A stretch of DNA of 64,000 nucleotides, from the NCBI RefSeq assembly GCF_003350345.1, contig NZ_QNVJ01000097.1, positions 46,387 through 110,386 of the forward strand, written 5' to 3'. The notes beneath the pieces were generated by a model. That model did no database searches and was not told where the DNA came from. It worked only from the letters and a program-made list of their open reading frames with translations. This DNA is from Alkalilacustris brevis (GTDB lineage Bacteria; Pseudomonadota; Alphaproteobacteria; Rhodobacterales; Rhodobacteraceae). Below are positions 46,260 through 55,123 of the stretch, one piece after another. The translations under genes were made by a program, and so were the position numbers. Numbering within the stretch: position 1 is the stretch's first letter; the number at the start of each line of letters is the position of its first letter.

Positions 46260-47390
46260 GTGAATATCATGGCATCCCGAGGGGCCAGGGCACTGGCCCT
46301 GGTCGTGCTTGCCGCCACCCTGGCGGCCTGTGCCCTGCCACGCCCCGGCCCCAGCAAGAGCGAAATCTTCGCAGGTTCTGTCGAGCGGCAAGGCGACGCC
46401 TTCATCGTCGCGGTCAACGACCGGGTGACGCGCGCCACCGCCGTGGTGCCTGCGCTTGGCTTCAGCGATGCGCTCAGGCGCGCGGGGCGCCTCGGGTCGG
46501 ACACGATCAATCCCGGCGATCTGCTGACACTGACCATCTATGAAAATGTCACCGAAGGCCTGCTGGTGGGCGAGGCGACGAATGTCGCCGTGCTCGACGA
46601 GGTGCAGGTCGATGGCCAGGGGTTCATCTTTGTCCCCTATGCGGGCCGTATCCGTGCCGCCGGCAGAAGCCCCGAACAGCTGCGCCAGGACATCACCGGC
46701 GCGCTCGATGCCCAGACGCCCGATCCGCAGGTCGCGGTGCGCCGGGTGGCGGGCGATGGCTCGACTGTTTCGGTGATGGGCGCGGTCGGCGCGCAAGGTG
46801 TCTACCCGATCCAGCGGCCCAACCGCACGCTGACGGCGATGCTGGCCACGGCTGGGGGGGTGGCGCTTGCGCCCGAGGTCGCGCAGGTCTCTCTCACGCG
46901 CGGCAAAACGCGCGACCGCGCCTGGCTGATCGACCTTTACGACAACCCCACGCTCGATATCGCGCTGCGCGATGGCGACAGGATCCTCGTGCAGCAGGAT
47001 ACCCGCAGTTTCACCGTGCTGGGGGCGACCGGAACGCAAAACCGGGTGTCGTTCGAAAGCCAGACGATTTCGGCTATCGAGGCGCTGGCGCAGGTGGGCG
47101 GGCTGAGCGCCGTCACCGCCGATCCGACGGGCGTGTTCATCTTCCGCAACGAACCGGCCGAGATCGCCAATGCCGTGCTGGGCCGCAATGACCTGGTGGG
47201 CGACCAGCGCTTTGCCTATGTGCTGGACCTGACCGCGCCGACCGGCATGTTCAACGCGCGCGATTTCGTCATCCGTGATGGCGACACCGTCTATGTGACC
47301 GAGGCACCGGCGGTGCAATGGCAGCGCACCATTGGCACACTTACCGGCACTCTGAGCGCGGCGGACGCAACGACCAGCCTGGCCGAGTGA
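46260..47390 (+). CDS. kpsD: Wza/KpsD-type polysaccharide export lipoprotein
   Basis: A protein of about 376 residues. The signal peptide ends in the lipobox LAAC (cysteine about residue 23). Then come the PES domain (TINPGDLLTLTIYENVTEG, FVPYAGRIRAAGRSPEQLRQ) and two SLBB-like beta-grasp parts (VSVMGAVGAQGVYPI and FTVLGATGTQNRVSF). It would form the outer-membrane export channel. The start is taken as GTG 46260 because AGGAG lies seven bases upstream; an ATG nine bases later is the alternative. The 97-base AT-rich leader may contain a promoter. KpsC follows after nine bases. Confidence 0.88.
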   Translation: MNIMASRGARALALVVLAATLAACALPRPGPSKSEIFAGSVERQGDAFIVAVNDRVTRATAVVPALGFSDALRRAGRLGSDTINPGDLLTLTIYENVTEGLLVGEATNVAVLDEVQVDGQGFIFVPYAGRIRAAGRSPEQLRQDITGALDAQTPDPQVAVRRVAGDGSTVSVMGAVGAQGVYPIQRPNRTLTAMLATAGGVALAPEVAQVSLTRGKTRDRAWLIDLYDNPTLDIALRDGDRILVQQDTRSFTVLGATGTQNRVSFESQTISAIEALAQVGGLSAVTADPTGVFIFRNEPAEIANAVLGRNDLVGDQRFAYVLDLTAPTGMFNARDFVIRDGDTVYVTEAPAVQWQRTIGTLTGTLSAADATTSLAE

Positions 47391-47399
47391 AACCAAGCG

Positions 47400-49493
47400 A
47401 TGCCTGGCATCCGCAGGCCTGATGACGCCTCGCGGGACCGTCCCGCGGGGCGTCTTTGTGTCTTCAGCGCGGGGTTTTTCGGGCCGGGGCGCGTGGCGCA
47501 GCGGGTGCGGCGCATCCTGACGCTGGCAGGCCATCCGCCGCGGCTGGCCTGGCCGCGCGCGGGCGACAGTGTCGGCGTCTGGGGGCGGCGCCCGGTGTCG
47601 TGGCGGGGCGAGGCCGTGGCGCAGCGCACGGGGGCGGCCCTGCTGCGCATCGAGGATGCCTTTCTGCGCTCGATCCATCCGGGCCGGCAGGCGGGCGAGC
47701 CGCCGCTGGGCCTCATCCTCGACAGCCGCGCCATGCATTACGAGGGCGCGCAGCCTAGCGACCTTGAGCATCTGCTCGCCACACATCCGCTCGATGAGAC
47801 CTCGCTGATTGCGCGCGCGCATGAAGGGATCGCCCGGCTGATCGCGGCCGACCTGTCGAAATACAACGCCCATGACCCGGACCTGGAGCCGCCCGCGCCG
47901 GGCTATGTGCTGGTGATCGACCAGTTGCGTGGCGACGCGGGGGTGACACATGGCGGCGGCTCCGACGCGGTGTTTCGGGAAATGCTGGCCGCCGCCCTGG
48001 CCGAAAACCCCGGCGCGCGCATCATCATTCGCCGTCACCCCGAAACCGCGCAGGGCGGACGCGGTGGGCATTACGGGCCGCAGGACCTGCATGAGGCGCG
48101 CGTGGGCTTTCTCGATGCGCCGGTGTCGCCCTGGAAGCTGCTGGAAGGCGCGGTCGCGGTTTACACGCTGTCCTCGCAGATGGGGTTCGAGGCGATCCTG
48201 GCGGGACACCGCCCGCGCGTCTTCGGCCAGCCCTTCTATGCCGGGTGGGGCCTGACGGAGGACGAGGCCGCCTTTTCCCGCCGCACCCGGCGGCTGAGCC
48301 GCGCGCAGCTTTTCGTCGGCGCGATGCTGCTTTATCCGCTCTGGTATGATCCGGCGCGCGACCGGCTGTGCGATTTCGAGACGGCGCTTGCGCATCTCGA
48401 GGCCGAGGCCCGCGCCTTCCGCGACGATCGGGCAGGCCATGTGGCAAATGGCATGCGGCTGTGGAAACGCGCGGGGCTGCAACGCGCCTTCGGTCGCACG
48501 CGCCGCGTGGTATTCTGTGACGGCCCCGCCCGCGCGGTGCGCAAGGCGCGCGACACGGGCCGCGCGCTGATGGTCTGGGCCGGGCAGGAGCGCGCCGCGC
48601 TGTGCGAGGCGGCACTTGCGGGCGGTGTGCCGCTGCGCCGGGTCGAGGACGGCTTCCTGCGCTCGCACGGCCTGGGCGCGGCGCTGACGCCGCCGCTGTC
48701 GCTGGTGCTCGATGATCTGGGCATCTATTACGACCCCAGCCGCGAAAGCCGGCTCGAAGGCCTGATTGCCGCGCCGCCGCCCCCCGGCGGCGAGGCCCGC
48801 GCCGCGCGGCTGGTCGCGCAACTGACTGTGCAGGGGCTGAGCAAGTACAACATCGGCGCCACCCGGCTGCCCGATCTGCCGGCGGGGCATCGCATCCTGG
48901 TGCCGGGGCAGGTGGAGAATGACGCCTCGATCCGGCTGGGCGCCGGGGCGGTGCGGCGAAATGCCGACCTGCTGCGCGCGGCGCGGGCGGAGAACCCCGA
49001 TGCGGTGATCCTCTACAAGCCGCACCCGGATGTGGAGGCCGGGCTGCGCCCCGGCGCGCTGGCGCAGGCCGAGGCGGAAGAGTTTGCCGATATGGTGGTG
49101 CGGGGCGCGGATGCGGCGGCGCTGCTCGAGGCGGTTGACGAGGTCTGGACGATGACCTCGCTTCTCGGGTTCGAGGCGCTCTTGCGCGGCAAACCCGTGA
49201 CCTGCCTTGGCGTGCCTTTCTACGCGGGCTGGGGCCTCACGCGCGACCTGGGCGCGGTGCCTGCGCGGCGGCAGGCAAGGCCCACGTTCAACGCGCTGGC
49301 CCATGCGGCGCTGATCGCCTATCCGCGCTATTTCGACCCGTTGAGCGGCGCCCCCTGCACGCCCGAGCGCGCCGCCGAGCATCTGGCCGCGATGCGCACC
49401 GGCGCCGTGCCGGTGCCGCGCGGGCCGGGGCTGCGGCTGCTGGCCAAGGCGCAGGGACTGCTGGCCAGCCACGCCTGGCTGTGGCGGCGCTGA
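47400..49493 (+). CDS. kpsC: capsule polysaccharide protein KpsC, two Kdo-transferase modules
   Basis: A 697-residue protein that extends the poly-beta-Kdo linker of capsule. It is a visible tandem duplication: LSKYN occurs near residues 153 and 480, and PFYAGWGLT near 279 and 607, both about 328 apart, so two homologous modules of about 330 residues lie in series. Other paired segments are RIEDAFLRS and RRVEDGFLRS, and IIRRHPET and LYKPHPDV. This matches the dual-glycosyltransferase layout of KpsC. It begins nine bases after kpsD and ends the capsule run. No kpsE, kpsM or kpsT is adjacent. Confidence 0.93.
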   Translation: MPGIRRPDDASRDRPAGRLCVFSAGFFGPGRVAQRVRRILTLAGHPPRLAWPRAGDSVGVWGRRPVSWRGEAVAQRTGAALLRIEDAFLRSIHPGRQAGEPPLGLILDSRAMHYEGAQPSDLEHLLATHPLDETSLIARAHEGIARLIAADLSKYNAHDPDLEPPAPGYVLVIDQLRGDAGVTHGGGSDAVFREMLAAALAENPGARIIIRRHPETAQGGRGGHYGPQDLHEARVGFLDAPVSPWKLLEGAVAVYTLSSQMGFEAILAGHRPRVFGQPFYAGWGLTEDEAAFSRRTRRLSRAQLFVGAMLLYPLWYDPARDRLCDFETALAHLEAEARAFRDDRAGHVANGMRLWKRAGLQRAFGRTRRVVFCDGPARAVRKARDTGRALMVWAGQERAALCEAALAGGVPLRRVEDGFLRSHGLGAALTPPLSLVLDDLGIYYDPSRESRLEGLIAAPPPPGGEARAARLVAQLTVQGLSKYNIGATRLPDLPAGHRILVPGQVENDASIRLGAGAVRRNADLLRAARAENPDAVILYKPHPDVEAGLRPGALAQAEAEEFADMVVRGADAAALLEAVDEVWTMTSLLGFEALLRGKPVTCLGVPFYAGWGLTRDLGAVPARRQARPTFNALAHAALIAYPRYFDPLSGAPCTPERAAEHLAAMRTGAVPVPRGPGLRLLAKAQGLLASHAWLWRR

Positions 49494-49505
49494 AGCAGTT
49501 TCAAG

Positions 49506-49790
49506 TCAGGCGGAATCGCCCGGCGCCCGGGAAATCACGACAAGATCCGGGGCGGGGGGCTGTCTGCCCCCCGTGCCCCCCGAGGATATTTCTCCCACAG
49601 TGAAGGGATCGCGCGCGCCATCTTCCTGGCCCAAATATCCAGTCCGTTTTTCTTGTGTCAGGACGTGTGCGGGCGGGCGCTCGTAAATATCCGGATGCCA
49701 TGGCATGAAACGCGGCTGCTCCAGCGTGTCTATCCACAGCAAGCGGCCTGCAAACGGCGCGGCCCAGCGTCTCAGTCCTCGCGCGTCCAA
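49506..49790 (-). CDS. doubtful small reading frame after ribD
   Basis: The frame would start at TTG 49790, overlapping the ribD stop by 19 bases, and run 94 codons. The first half (RLLWIDTLEQPRFMPWHPDI and onward to ERPP) looks like ordinary protein. From about residue 50 the text is merely the translation of the repeat elements (for example DPFTVGEISSGGTGGR). No ribosome binding site stands out. It may be the remnant of a gene that followed ribD and was cut by insertion of the repeats, or no gene at all. Confidence 0.25.
   Translation of the reverse strand: MDARGLRRWAAPFAGRLLWIDTLEQPRFMPWHPDIYERPPAHVLTQEKRTGYLGQEDGARDPFTVGEISSGGTGGRQPPAPDLVVISRAPGDSA
49549..49646. repeat. head-to-head pair of family A elements with GC hairpin
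   Basis: The plus copy (49549-49606) starts with the hairpin GGGGGGCTGTCTGCCCCCC at 49554-49572, then CCCCGAGGATATTTCTCCCA and CAGTGAAGGG. A worn minus copy follows at 49620-49646 (TCTTCCTGGCCCAAATATCC then AGTCC). It lies between the convergent ends of kpsC and ribD. The 49549 part is nearly identical to 55848-55905. Confidence 0.7.
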
Positions 49791-50881
49791 CTTTGCATCA
49801 GGTCGTGGCCCACTGGCCGGGACGATACAAGCCGAAAGCGCGGCGCGTCGACCAGCCGGTCCAGCCCCAGCGGGCCGATGGCGGCGCGCCCCTCCGCCCC
49901 CAGGGCCAGCCCGGCGGTGAAGCCGATCAACTCATCCACCAGCCCTGCGCGCAGCAGCGCCGCCGCGAGCCTGCCACCGCCTTCGCAGAACACCCGCGTC
50001 AGCCCGGCCTCGCCCAATGCCGCCAGCATCGCGCGCGCGTCCAGCCCCGTGCCTTCTGCACTCGGCGCGACAGGCAGCAGCCGCGCGCCAACAGCCTCCC
50101 AGGCGGTGCGGCGGGCAGGGGGCGTGGCCTGCGGGTCATGCAGTAGCCACAACGGCACTTCGCCGGTGCTGCGCCCCAGCGCCGAGCCAGTATCAAGATC
50201 GAGCGTGCGGCTCGCCACGACCCGCACTGGCTGGCGCGCTACGCCGAGGCCTCGCACCGTCAGCATCGGATCATCGGCGCGGGCGGTGCCGCCGCCCACC
50301 AGTACCGCGTCATGGCGCGCGCGCAGCCCATGCACCATGCGCCGCGCCTGTGGGCCGGTGATCCAGCGGCTCTCGCCGCCTGCCGTGGCGATCCGACCGT
50401 CGAAACTGCTGGCCAGCTTGAGCGTGACCATCGGGCGCCCGGCGCGCACGCGCAGCAGAAAGCCGCGCTGCGCTGCCTCGGCCTGCGGCGCGCAAAGGCC
50501 GGTTTCCACCGCGACCCCGGCCGCGCGCAGCATCGCATGGCCCTTGCCGGCCACCCGCGCATCGGGGTCTTGCAGCGGCGTGACCACCCGCGCCACGCCA
50601 GCCTCGACCAGCGCCTGCGCGCAAGGCGGGGTCTTGCCATGATGCGCGCAAGGCTCCAGCGAGACATAGGCCGTAGCCCCGCGCGCCCGCGCGCCGGCCT
50701 GGGCCAGTGCCTGCGGCTCGGCATGGGGCCGCCCGCCCGGTGCCGTCCAGCCGCGCCCCACGATCCGTCCGTCTTGCACCAGCACGCAGCCTACGGCGGG
50801 GTTTGGCCAGGTCAGCCCAAGGCCGCGCGCGCCCAGCGCGATGGCCAGGTGCATGAAGCGTTCGTCCTGGCTGCCGGTCAC
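49772..50881 (-). CDS. ribD: bifunctional riboflavin biosynthesis protein RibD
   Basis: A 369-residue two-domain enzyme. The N-terminal deaminase carries the zinc motif HAEPQAL (His53, Glu55) and [11 protein letters not shown] (Cys78, Cys87). The C-terminal reductase starts near residue 150 with [18 protein letters not shown] and has [17 protein letters not shown]. It performs two consecutive steps from GTP-derived pyrimidine toward riboflavin. The start is GTG, overlapping the nrdR stop as GTGA, so the two are coupled. In relatives ribE follows; here the capsule genes intervene. Confidence 0.95.
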   Translation of the reverse strand: MTGSQDERFMHLAIALGARGLGLTWPNPAVGCVLVQDGRIVGRGWTAPGGRPHAEPQALAQAGARARGATAYVSLEPCAHHGKTPPCAQALVEAGVARVVTPLQDPDARVAGKGHAMLRAAGVAVETGLCAPQAEAAQRGFLLRVRAGRPMVTLKLASSFDGRIATAGGESRWITGPQARRMVHGLRARHDAVLVGGGTARADDPMLTVRGLGVARQPVRVVASRTLDLDTGSALGRSTGEVPLWLLHDPQATPPARRTAWEAVGARLLPVAPSAEGTGLDARAMLAALGEAGLTRVFCEGGGRLAAALLRAGLVDELIGFTAGLALGAEGRAAIGPLGLDRLVDAPRFRLVSSRPVGHDLMQSWTRED

Positions 50882-51345
50882 TCTTCGCTCAGGTTTTGCG
50901 GGCGCAACTCCGACACGAAGCGGTCGAAATCGTCCGCTGCCTGGAAGTTCTTGTAAACGCTGGCAAAGCGCACATAGGCCACGGTGTCGATCCGGGCCAG
51001 CGTCTCCATCACGATCTCGCCGATCACGCGCGAGGGGACATCGGTATCGCCCAGGCTTTCCAGCCGCCGCACGATCCCCGAAATCATCTGGTCGATGCGG
51101 TCAGGCTCGATCGGGCGCTTCTGCATGGCGATGCGGATCGAACGCTCCAGCTTGTCGCGGTCGAACGGCTCGCGCTTGCCCGAGGATTTCACCACAACCA
51201 GGTCGCGCAGCTGCACCCGCTCATAGGTGGTGAAGCGTCCGCCGCAGGCCGGGCAGAAACGCCGCCGCCGGATCGCGACATGGTCTTCCGCCGGGCGGGA
51301 ATCCTTGACCTGGGTGTCGATGTTTCCGCAGAACGGACAGCGCAT
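50878..51345 (-). CDS. nrdR: transcriptional repressor NrdR
   Basis: A 155-residue regulator of ribonucleotide reductase genes. The N-terminal zinc ribbon has Cys3/Cys6 and Cys31/Cys34 (MRCPFCGN and CPACGGRF). The ATP-cone (about residues 46-136) starts [20 protein letters not shown] and binds ATP/dATP. ATG 51345 is fixed by the conserved MRCPFC start. It is the first gene of nrdR-ribD. The 119 bases upstream contain an ACTATATAG sequence near 51431 that might belong to a promoter; I could not confirm a NrdR box. Confidence 0.96.
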   Translation of the reverse strand: MRCPFCGNIDTQVKDSRPAEDHVAIRRRRFCPACGGRFTTYERVQLRDLVVVKSSGKREPFDRDKLERSIRIAMQKRPIEPDRIDQMISGIVRRLESLGDTDVPSRVIGEIVMETLARIDTVAYVRFASVYKNFQAADDFDRFVSELRPQNLSEE

Positions 51346-51464
51346 GGCCTCTCCCTCGGTGTCGCCCGGCAATTATCCACAGGCACTATAGGCGAACCGC
51401 GAAAGGTTGGGTAGGGGCAATTTCCGCCCCACTATATAGCGGCCGGCCGCCTTGGCCTGTATCC

Positions 51465-52361
51465 TCAGAGGGCGCGCAACTCGTCCGCGACCGGGGCAAG
51501 TGCTGCGCGATCGGCCTGCGAAAGCGGCAGGAAAGGCGGCAACAGCGCATCCCAGGCTTCATCGCCAAGGCGCCGCCCGACCAAATGCTTGACCGCCGGA
51601 ATGAGCGGCCGGGCAGAGACCGTCTCGCGGATATGGCTGAGCTGCCCGAGCGCGGTCGCATCGTCCTGCGCGCGCCAGACCCGCTGCGCCAGCGGCGCCG
51701 ACAGGTTCACCGTGGCCGAGATCACCCCGGCAAAACCCTTCGCATCGGCCTGCCCCAGCGCGCTTTCGCTCGAGGGGAAGACATCCAGCCCCTCGATCCC
51801 GGCAAGCTGCGCGGCATAGTCCAGATCGCCCGAGCTGTCCTTGATGCCCAGGACCCGGTCGGGATAGGCCGCGCGCAGCCGCGCGACCAGTTCAGGCGCG
51901 AAGTTCAGCCCCGTCATTTGCGGAAAGTTATACAGATAGATCGGCGGCGCCTCGGCCGCGGTCTCGGCGATCAGCCGCTCGAAAAAGGCAAACAGCCCGT
52001 CATCGGAAACCGCCGAATAGTAATAGGGCGGCAGCACCAGCGCGCCGGTGAAGCCCAGGCTACCGGCCAGCGCGGTCAGCCGGATCGCGGTTTCCAGATC
52101 GGGCGCGCCAGTGCCCACCATCATCCGCCCCACGGGCAGCGCCCCGGCGGCGGCGCGCATCAGGGCCGCGCGGGCCTCGGGCGAGAACGAGTTTGCCTCG
52201 CCGGTGGAGCCCAGCACATTGAGCCCGTCGCAACCATGATCGAGTGCCCAGCGCGCATGTTGCACGAAACGGTCGGTGTCGATGGCCGGCGCCGCTGCCC
52301 TGGCATTGGCGGCCAGCGGGCTTGGCACGGCGGCGATTACGCCCTTGATCCGGTCGGTCAT
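51465..52361 (-). CDS. DapA-family (dihydrodipicolinate synthase-like) aldolase/lyase
   Basis: A 298-residue class I aldolase of the DapA/NanA superfamily. The Schiff-base lysine is Lys174 (LGIKDSSGDL), the conserved tyrosine is Tyr144 (IYLYNFPQMTG), and the substrate loop is GSTGEANS (residues 51-58). The true dapA of the cell is probably elsewhere, since this protein differs in the active-site surroundings. Sugar-acid or 2-keto-acid aldolases are equally likely. ATG 52361 begins the conserved KGVIAAVPSP region. A family A element lies upstream at 52482. Confidence 0.82.
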   Translation of the reverse strand: MTDRIKGVIAAVPSPLAANARAAAPAIDTDRFVQHARWALDHGCDGLNVLGSTGEANSFSPEARAALMRAAAGALPVGRMMVGTGAPDLETAIRLTALAGSLGFTGALVLPPYYYSAVSDDGLFAFFERLIAETAAEAPPIYLYNFPQMTGLNFAPELVARLRAAYPDRVLGIKDSSGDLDYAAQLAGIEGLDVFPSSESALGQADAKGFAGVISATVNLSAPLAQRVWRAQDDATALGQLSHIRETVSARPLIPAVKHLVGRRLGDEAWDALLPPFLPLSQADRAALAPVADELRAL

Positions 52362-52481
52362 CTGGAAACTTCCTTTCACGCTGCTGCGGCTACACCTGTC
52401 GATATTGTCCGCCACCCGCCTTGGCAAGCCCGCATCGCCGCCGAGGGCGCCACCCGCACGGCCCTGGCAGCTTCGCGCCAT

Positions 52482-52515
52482 CCCTTCACTGTGACGAAAA
52501 TATCCTCGCCGAAGG
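52482..52515 (-). repeat. dispersed element family A, single copy
   Basis: CCCTTCACTGTGACGAAAAT followed by ATCCTCGCCGAAGGC, in the minus orientation. It lies in the 247-base gap between the luciferase-like gene and the DapA-like gene, about 120 bases upstream of the latter's start. Confidence 0.75.
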
Positions 52516-52608
52516 CCCCCATGAGCAAAATGCGCCCCGCGCGATGATCCGGGCGCACACTGCCCGCGCCGTCATGCCGGCGCGCTTCAGCCAGCGCAGA
52601 TCCCCCGC

Positions 52609-53652
52609 TTACGCCAGCATCTCGCGCACCATCGGGATCACCCGCGAGCCATAGAGTTCGACCGAGCGCATCAGTGCCTCGTGATGCAGCGTGCCCATGC
52701 TGTATTTCATGTCGAACCGCGCCAGGCCCAGCGCCCTGACGGTGGCCGCGATCTTGCGCGCCACGGTTTCCGGCGCGCCCACATACATCGATCCATGATC
52801 GACCTCGCGGTCGAAATCAGCACGCGCCATCGGCGGCCAGCCGCGCTCGCTCCCGATGCGGTCATGCAACTCCCTGTAGCCGGAAAAGGCGGCCTCGCGC
52901 GCCTCGGCATCAGTATCGGCGACATGGCCGGGCGAATGCACGCCAAGTGCGCGCTCGGGCAGCCCGGCCTTCTGCTGGGCGCGGCGGTAAAGCTCCACGA
53001 ACGGCAGAAAGCGGCGCGGATCGCCGCCGATGATGGCCAGCATAACCGGCATGTCGTGACGCACCGCGCGCACCACCGATTGCGGGCTGCCGCCGACCCC
53101 GATCCATACCGGCAGACCTTCGGGGCCCAGTTCGGGATCAAGCGGCGGATAGACGCGCTGGCGCGACAGGGGCGCGCGGGTTGTGCCTGACCAGGTGACT
53201 TCGCTCTCGCGCACGAGCTTTGCGAAAAGGTCGAGCTTTTCCTCGAACAGGGTTTCGTAATCCTCCAGCGCATGGCCGAACAGCGGATAGGATTCGGTGA
53301 AGGATCCCCGCCCCAGCACCACTTCGGCGCGGCCCGGCACCAGCGCCGCAAGGGTCGAGAATCGCTGGAACAACCGCACCGGGTCATCGGTGCTGAGCAC
53401 CGTCACGGCGGTGCCCAGTCGGATGCGGCGGGTCTGCCCGGCGATCACGCCAAGCACGACCTCGGGTGATGAGATCGCGAAATCGTCGCGGTGATGCTCA
53501 CCCAGACCGATGACATCGACGCCGACGCTGTCGGCCAGAACTGCCTCTGCCAGGACATTGCGCAGCACCTCGTCCTGGCCCAGCAGCGCGCCATCCGCGC
53601 CGCGGGTCACATCGCCGAACGTGTCGAGGCCGAATTCAAGCTTGGCGTCCAT
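52609..53652 (-). CDS. luciferase-like flavin-dependent monooxygenase
   Basis: A 347-residue LLM-class oxidoreductase with a TIM-barrel fold. Family features are EFGLDTFGDVT at the first strand, GVDVIGLGEHHRDDFAISSP, then RIRLGTAVTVLSTDDPVRLFQ and LGRGSFTESYPLFG. The GxHH-type signature at EHH (about residue 52) is typical of bacterial luciferase relatives that use reduced FMN. The substrate cannot be inferred. It follows the MFS gene by 63 bases on the same strand and may share its transcript. Confidence 0.85.
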   Translation of the reverse strand: MDAKLEFGLDTFGDVTRGADGALLGQDEVLRNVLAEAVLADSVGVDVIGLGEHHRDDFAISSPEVVLGVIAGQTRRIRLGTAVTVLSTDDPVRLFQRFSTLAALVPGRAEVVLGRGSFTESYPLFGHALEDYETLFEEKLDLFAKLVRESEVTWSGTTRAPLSRQRVYPPLDPELGPEGLPVWIGVGGSPQSVVRAVRHDMPVMLAIIGGDPRRFLPFVELYRRAQQKAGLPERALGVHSPGHVADTDAEAREAAFSGYRELHDRIGSERGWPPMARADFDREVDHGSMYVGAPETVARKIAATVRALGLARFDMKYSMGTLHHEALMRSVELYGSRVIPMVREMLA

Positions 53653-53715
53653 ATCTCACTCTCTCACTCTATCACGCGCTCTTTTCTGCCGGGCGCGGTT
53701 TTCCCGAAGTCGGGA

Positions 53716-54966
53716 TCACAGGCGCCCCGGCGCAAGCGCAAGCGCCGCGGCAATCGCGCGGCGGCGCCACAGAATCCAGATCGCCATCGCCAGCACCAGC
53801 CCCGCCCCCAGCAGCACCGGAATGTGCAGCCCGAACAGATCGGCCAGCGCCCCCATCACGAGTGCCCCCAGCGCCGGGCCGCCGCGATGCAGGATACCAT
53901 ACATGCCCAGCACCCGCCCGCGCAGCCCGTGTTCGACCGAAAGATGTATCATCGTCTGGGTCAAGATGCCCGTGCCCGACATGGCAAAACCGGTCAGCAC
54001 CATGGCCGGGAGCGCCAGAGCCAGCGTGCCGGACAGCGCAAACAGTGCCAGCGCCAGTGCCGTCGCCCCGGAAAGCAGCCCCAGCAGTCGGGTCAAGCCG
54101 CTCGATTGCGGCACCCCGCCCAGCCAGACGCCGGCCAGCACCGCCCCGACCCCGACCGCCGAGGTCAGCCAGGCCAGCCCCATGGCGCCTGCGTCGAACA
54201 CCGCGTCGGCAAACCCCGGCAGCAGCTCGATCACGGGGCGCGCGCAAAGCCCGGCGGTCAGCGTGAGCGCGAACAATGCCGCAAGTCCGGGCTGCGTGGT
54301 GACATGGCGAAACCCTTCCACAAGGTCGGCACGCAGCGAGTTGCCGCGCCTTGGCTTGGGCTCGTCGGGGTCGAGCCTGATCCAGCGCAGCGCCACAAGC
54401 AGCGCCAGATAAGACGCCGCGTTCAACGCAAACGCCGCCGCCACCCCCAGCGTCACGATCGTCATCCCCGCCACCGCCGGCCCGACAAAGCGCGCCAGGT
54501 TGAAGGTGACCGAATTCATCGCTACCGCCGCGGGCAGATGCGCGCGCGGGACCAGCGACGAAATCAAGGCCAGCCGCGCGGGCTGGTTGAATGCCACCGC
54601 GGTGCCGCTGATCGCCGTCAGCGCCAGAAGCCCCGCCATGGTGGCCGATCCACTTGCAGCCAGCACGAAAAGCCCCGCGGCGGCAAGGCAGGCGACAGAC
54701 TGGCTGATGCGGGTCATGGTCAGCCGGTTCACCCGGTCCGCCACTGCACCTGCAATCGGGCCGAAGATGATCGTCGGCACCAGGTCGGCGAATGCGATCA
54801 GACCCAGCCAGATGGCCGATCCCGTCAGCTCCCAGGTCAGCCAGCCAAGGGCGACGCGCTGCACCCAGGTGCCGATCAGCGAGATCGCGTTGCCGGCCGT
54901 GTAGATGCCGTAATTGCGCACCCGCAGCACGCCGAAAAAGGTTGCAAGCCGTGTTCCTGCCGACAC
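53716..54966 (-). CDS. MFS transporter, EntS/DHA3-like
   Basis: A 416-residue major facilitator with about 11-12 hydrophobic helices. The first-helix text FGVLRVRNYGIYTAGNAISLIGTW and the motif-A-like GPIAGAVADRVNRLTM resemble the DHA3/EntS group of exporters. Half-way, a basic loop (LDPDEPKPRRGNSLRADLVEG) separates the two six-helix halves. Substrates in this group include siderophores and drugs. It lies upstream of the luciferase-like gene and divergent from the RraA-like gene. Confidence 0.85.
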   Translation of the reverse strand: MSAGTRLATFFGVLRVRNYGIYTAGNAISLIGTWVQRVALGWLTWELTGSAIWLGLIAFADLVPTIIFGPIAGAVADRVNRLTMTRISQSVACLAAAGLFVLAASGSATMAGLLALTAISGTAVAFNQPARLALISSLVPRAHLPAAVAMNSVTFNLARFVGPAVAGMTIVTLGVAAAFALNAASYLALLVALRWIRLDPDEPKPRRGNSLRADLVEGFRHVTTQPGLAALFALTLTAGLCARPVIELLPGFADAVFDAGAMGLAWLTSAVGVGAVLAGVWLGGVPQSSGLTRLLGLLSGATALALALFALSGTLALALPAMVLTGFAMSGTGILTQTMIHLSVEHGLRGRVLGMYGILHRGGPALGALVMGALADLFGLHIPVLLGAGLVLAMAIWILWRRRAIAAALALAPGRL

Positions 54967-55123
54967 TCGCGATCACCGTGAAAAGGCCGTTGTGGCGCCG
55001 GTCTAGCGGCTGCGCCGCCGATCTGCCAGCGGATTTGCCCGGGGCCCTTGGCGCTGGCGCCTGCCCGGCCGATGCCGTTATGGTGACGGCGAAGATGTGG
55101 CAAGCAAGAAGAGGAACCCGGAA

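Noticed and set aside
46194..49472. Very long minus-strand open frame (about 1090 codons) opposite kpsD and kpsC
   Set aside because: It is the antisense shadow of two well-recognised plus-strand genes in GC-rich DNA; its text is Arg/Gln/His/Gly-rich and without family motifs.
51385..51439. Two ACTATA sequences upstream of nrdR as possible NrdR boxes
   Set aside because: They are 46 bases apart and match the palindromic box only in part; chance is as likely.
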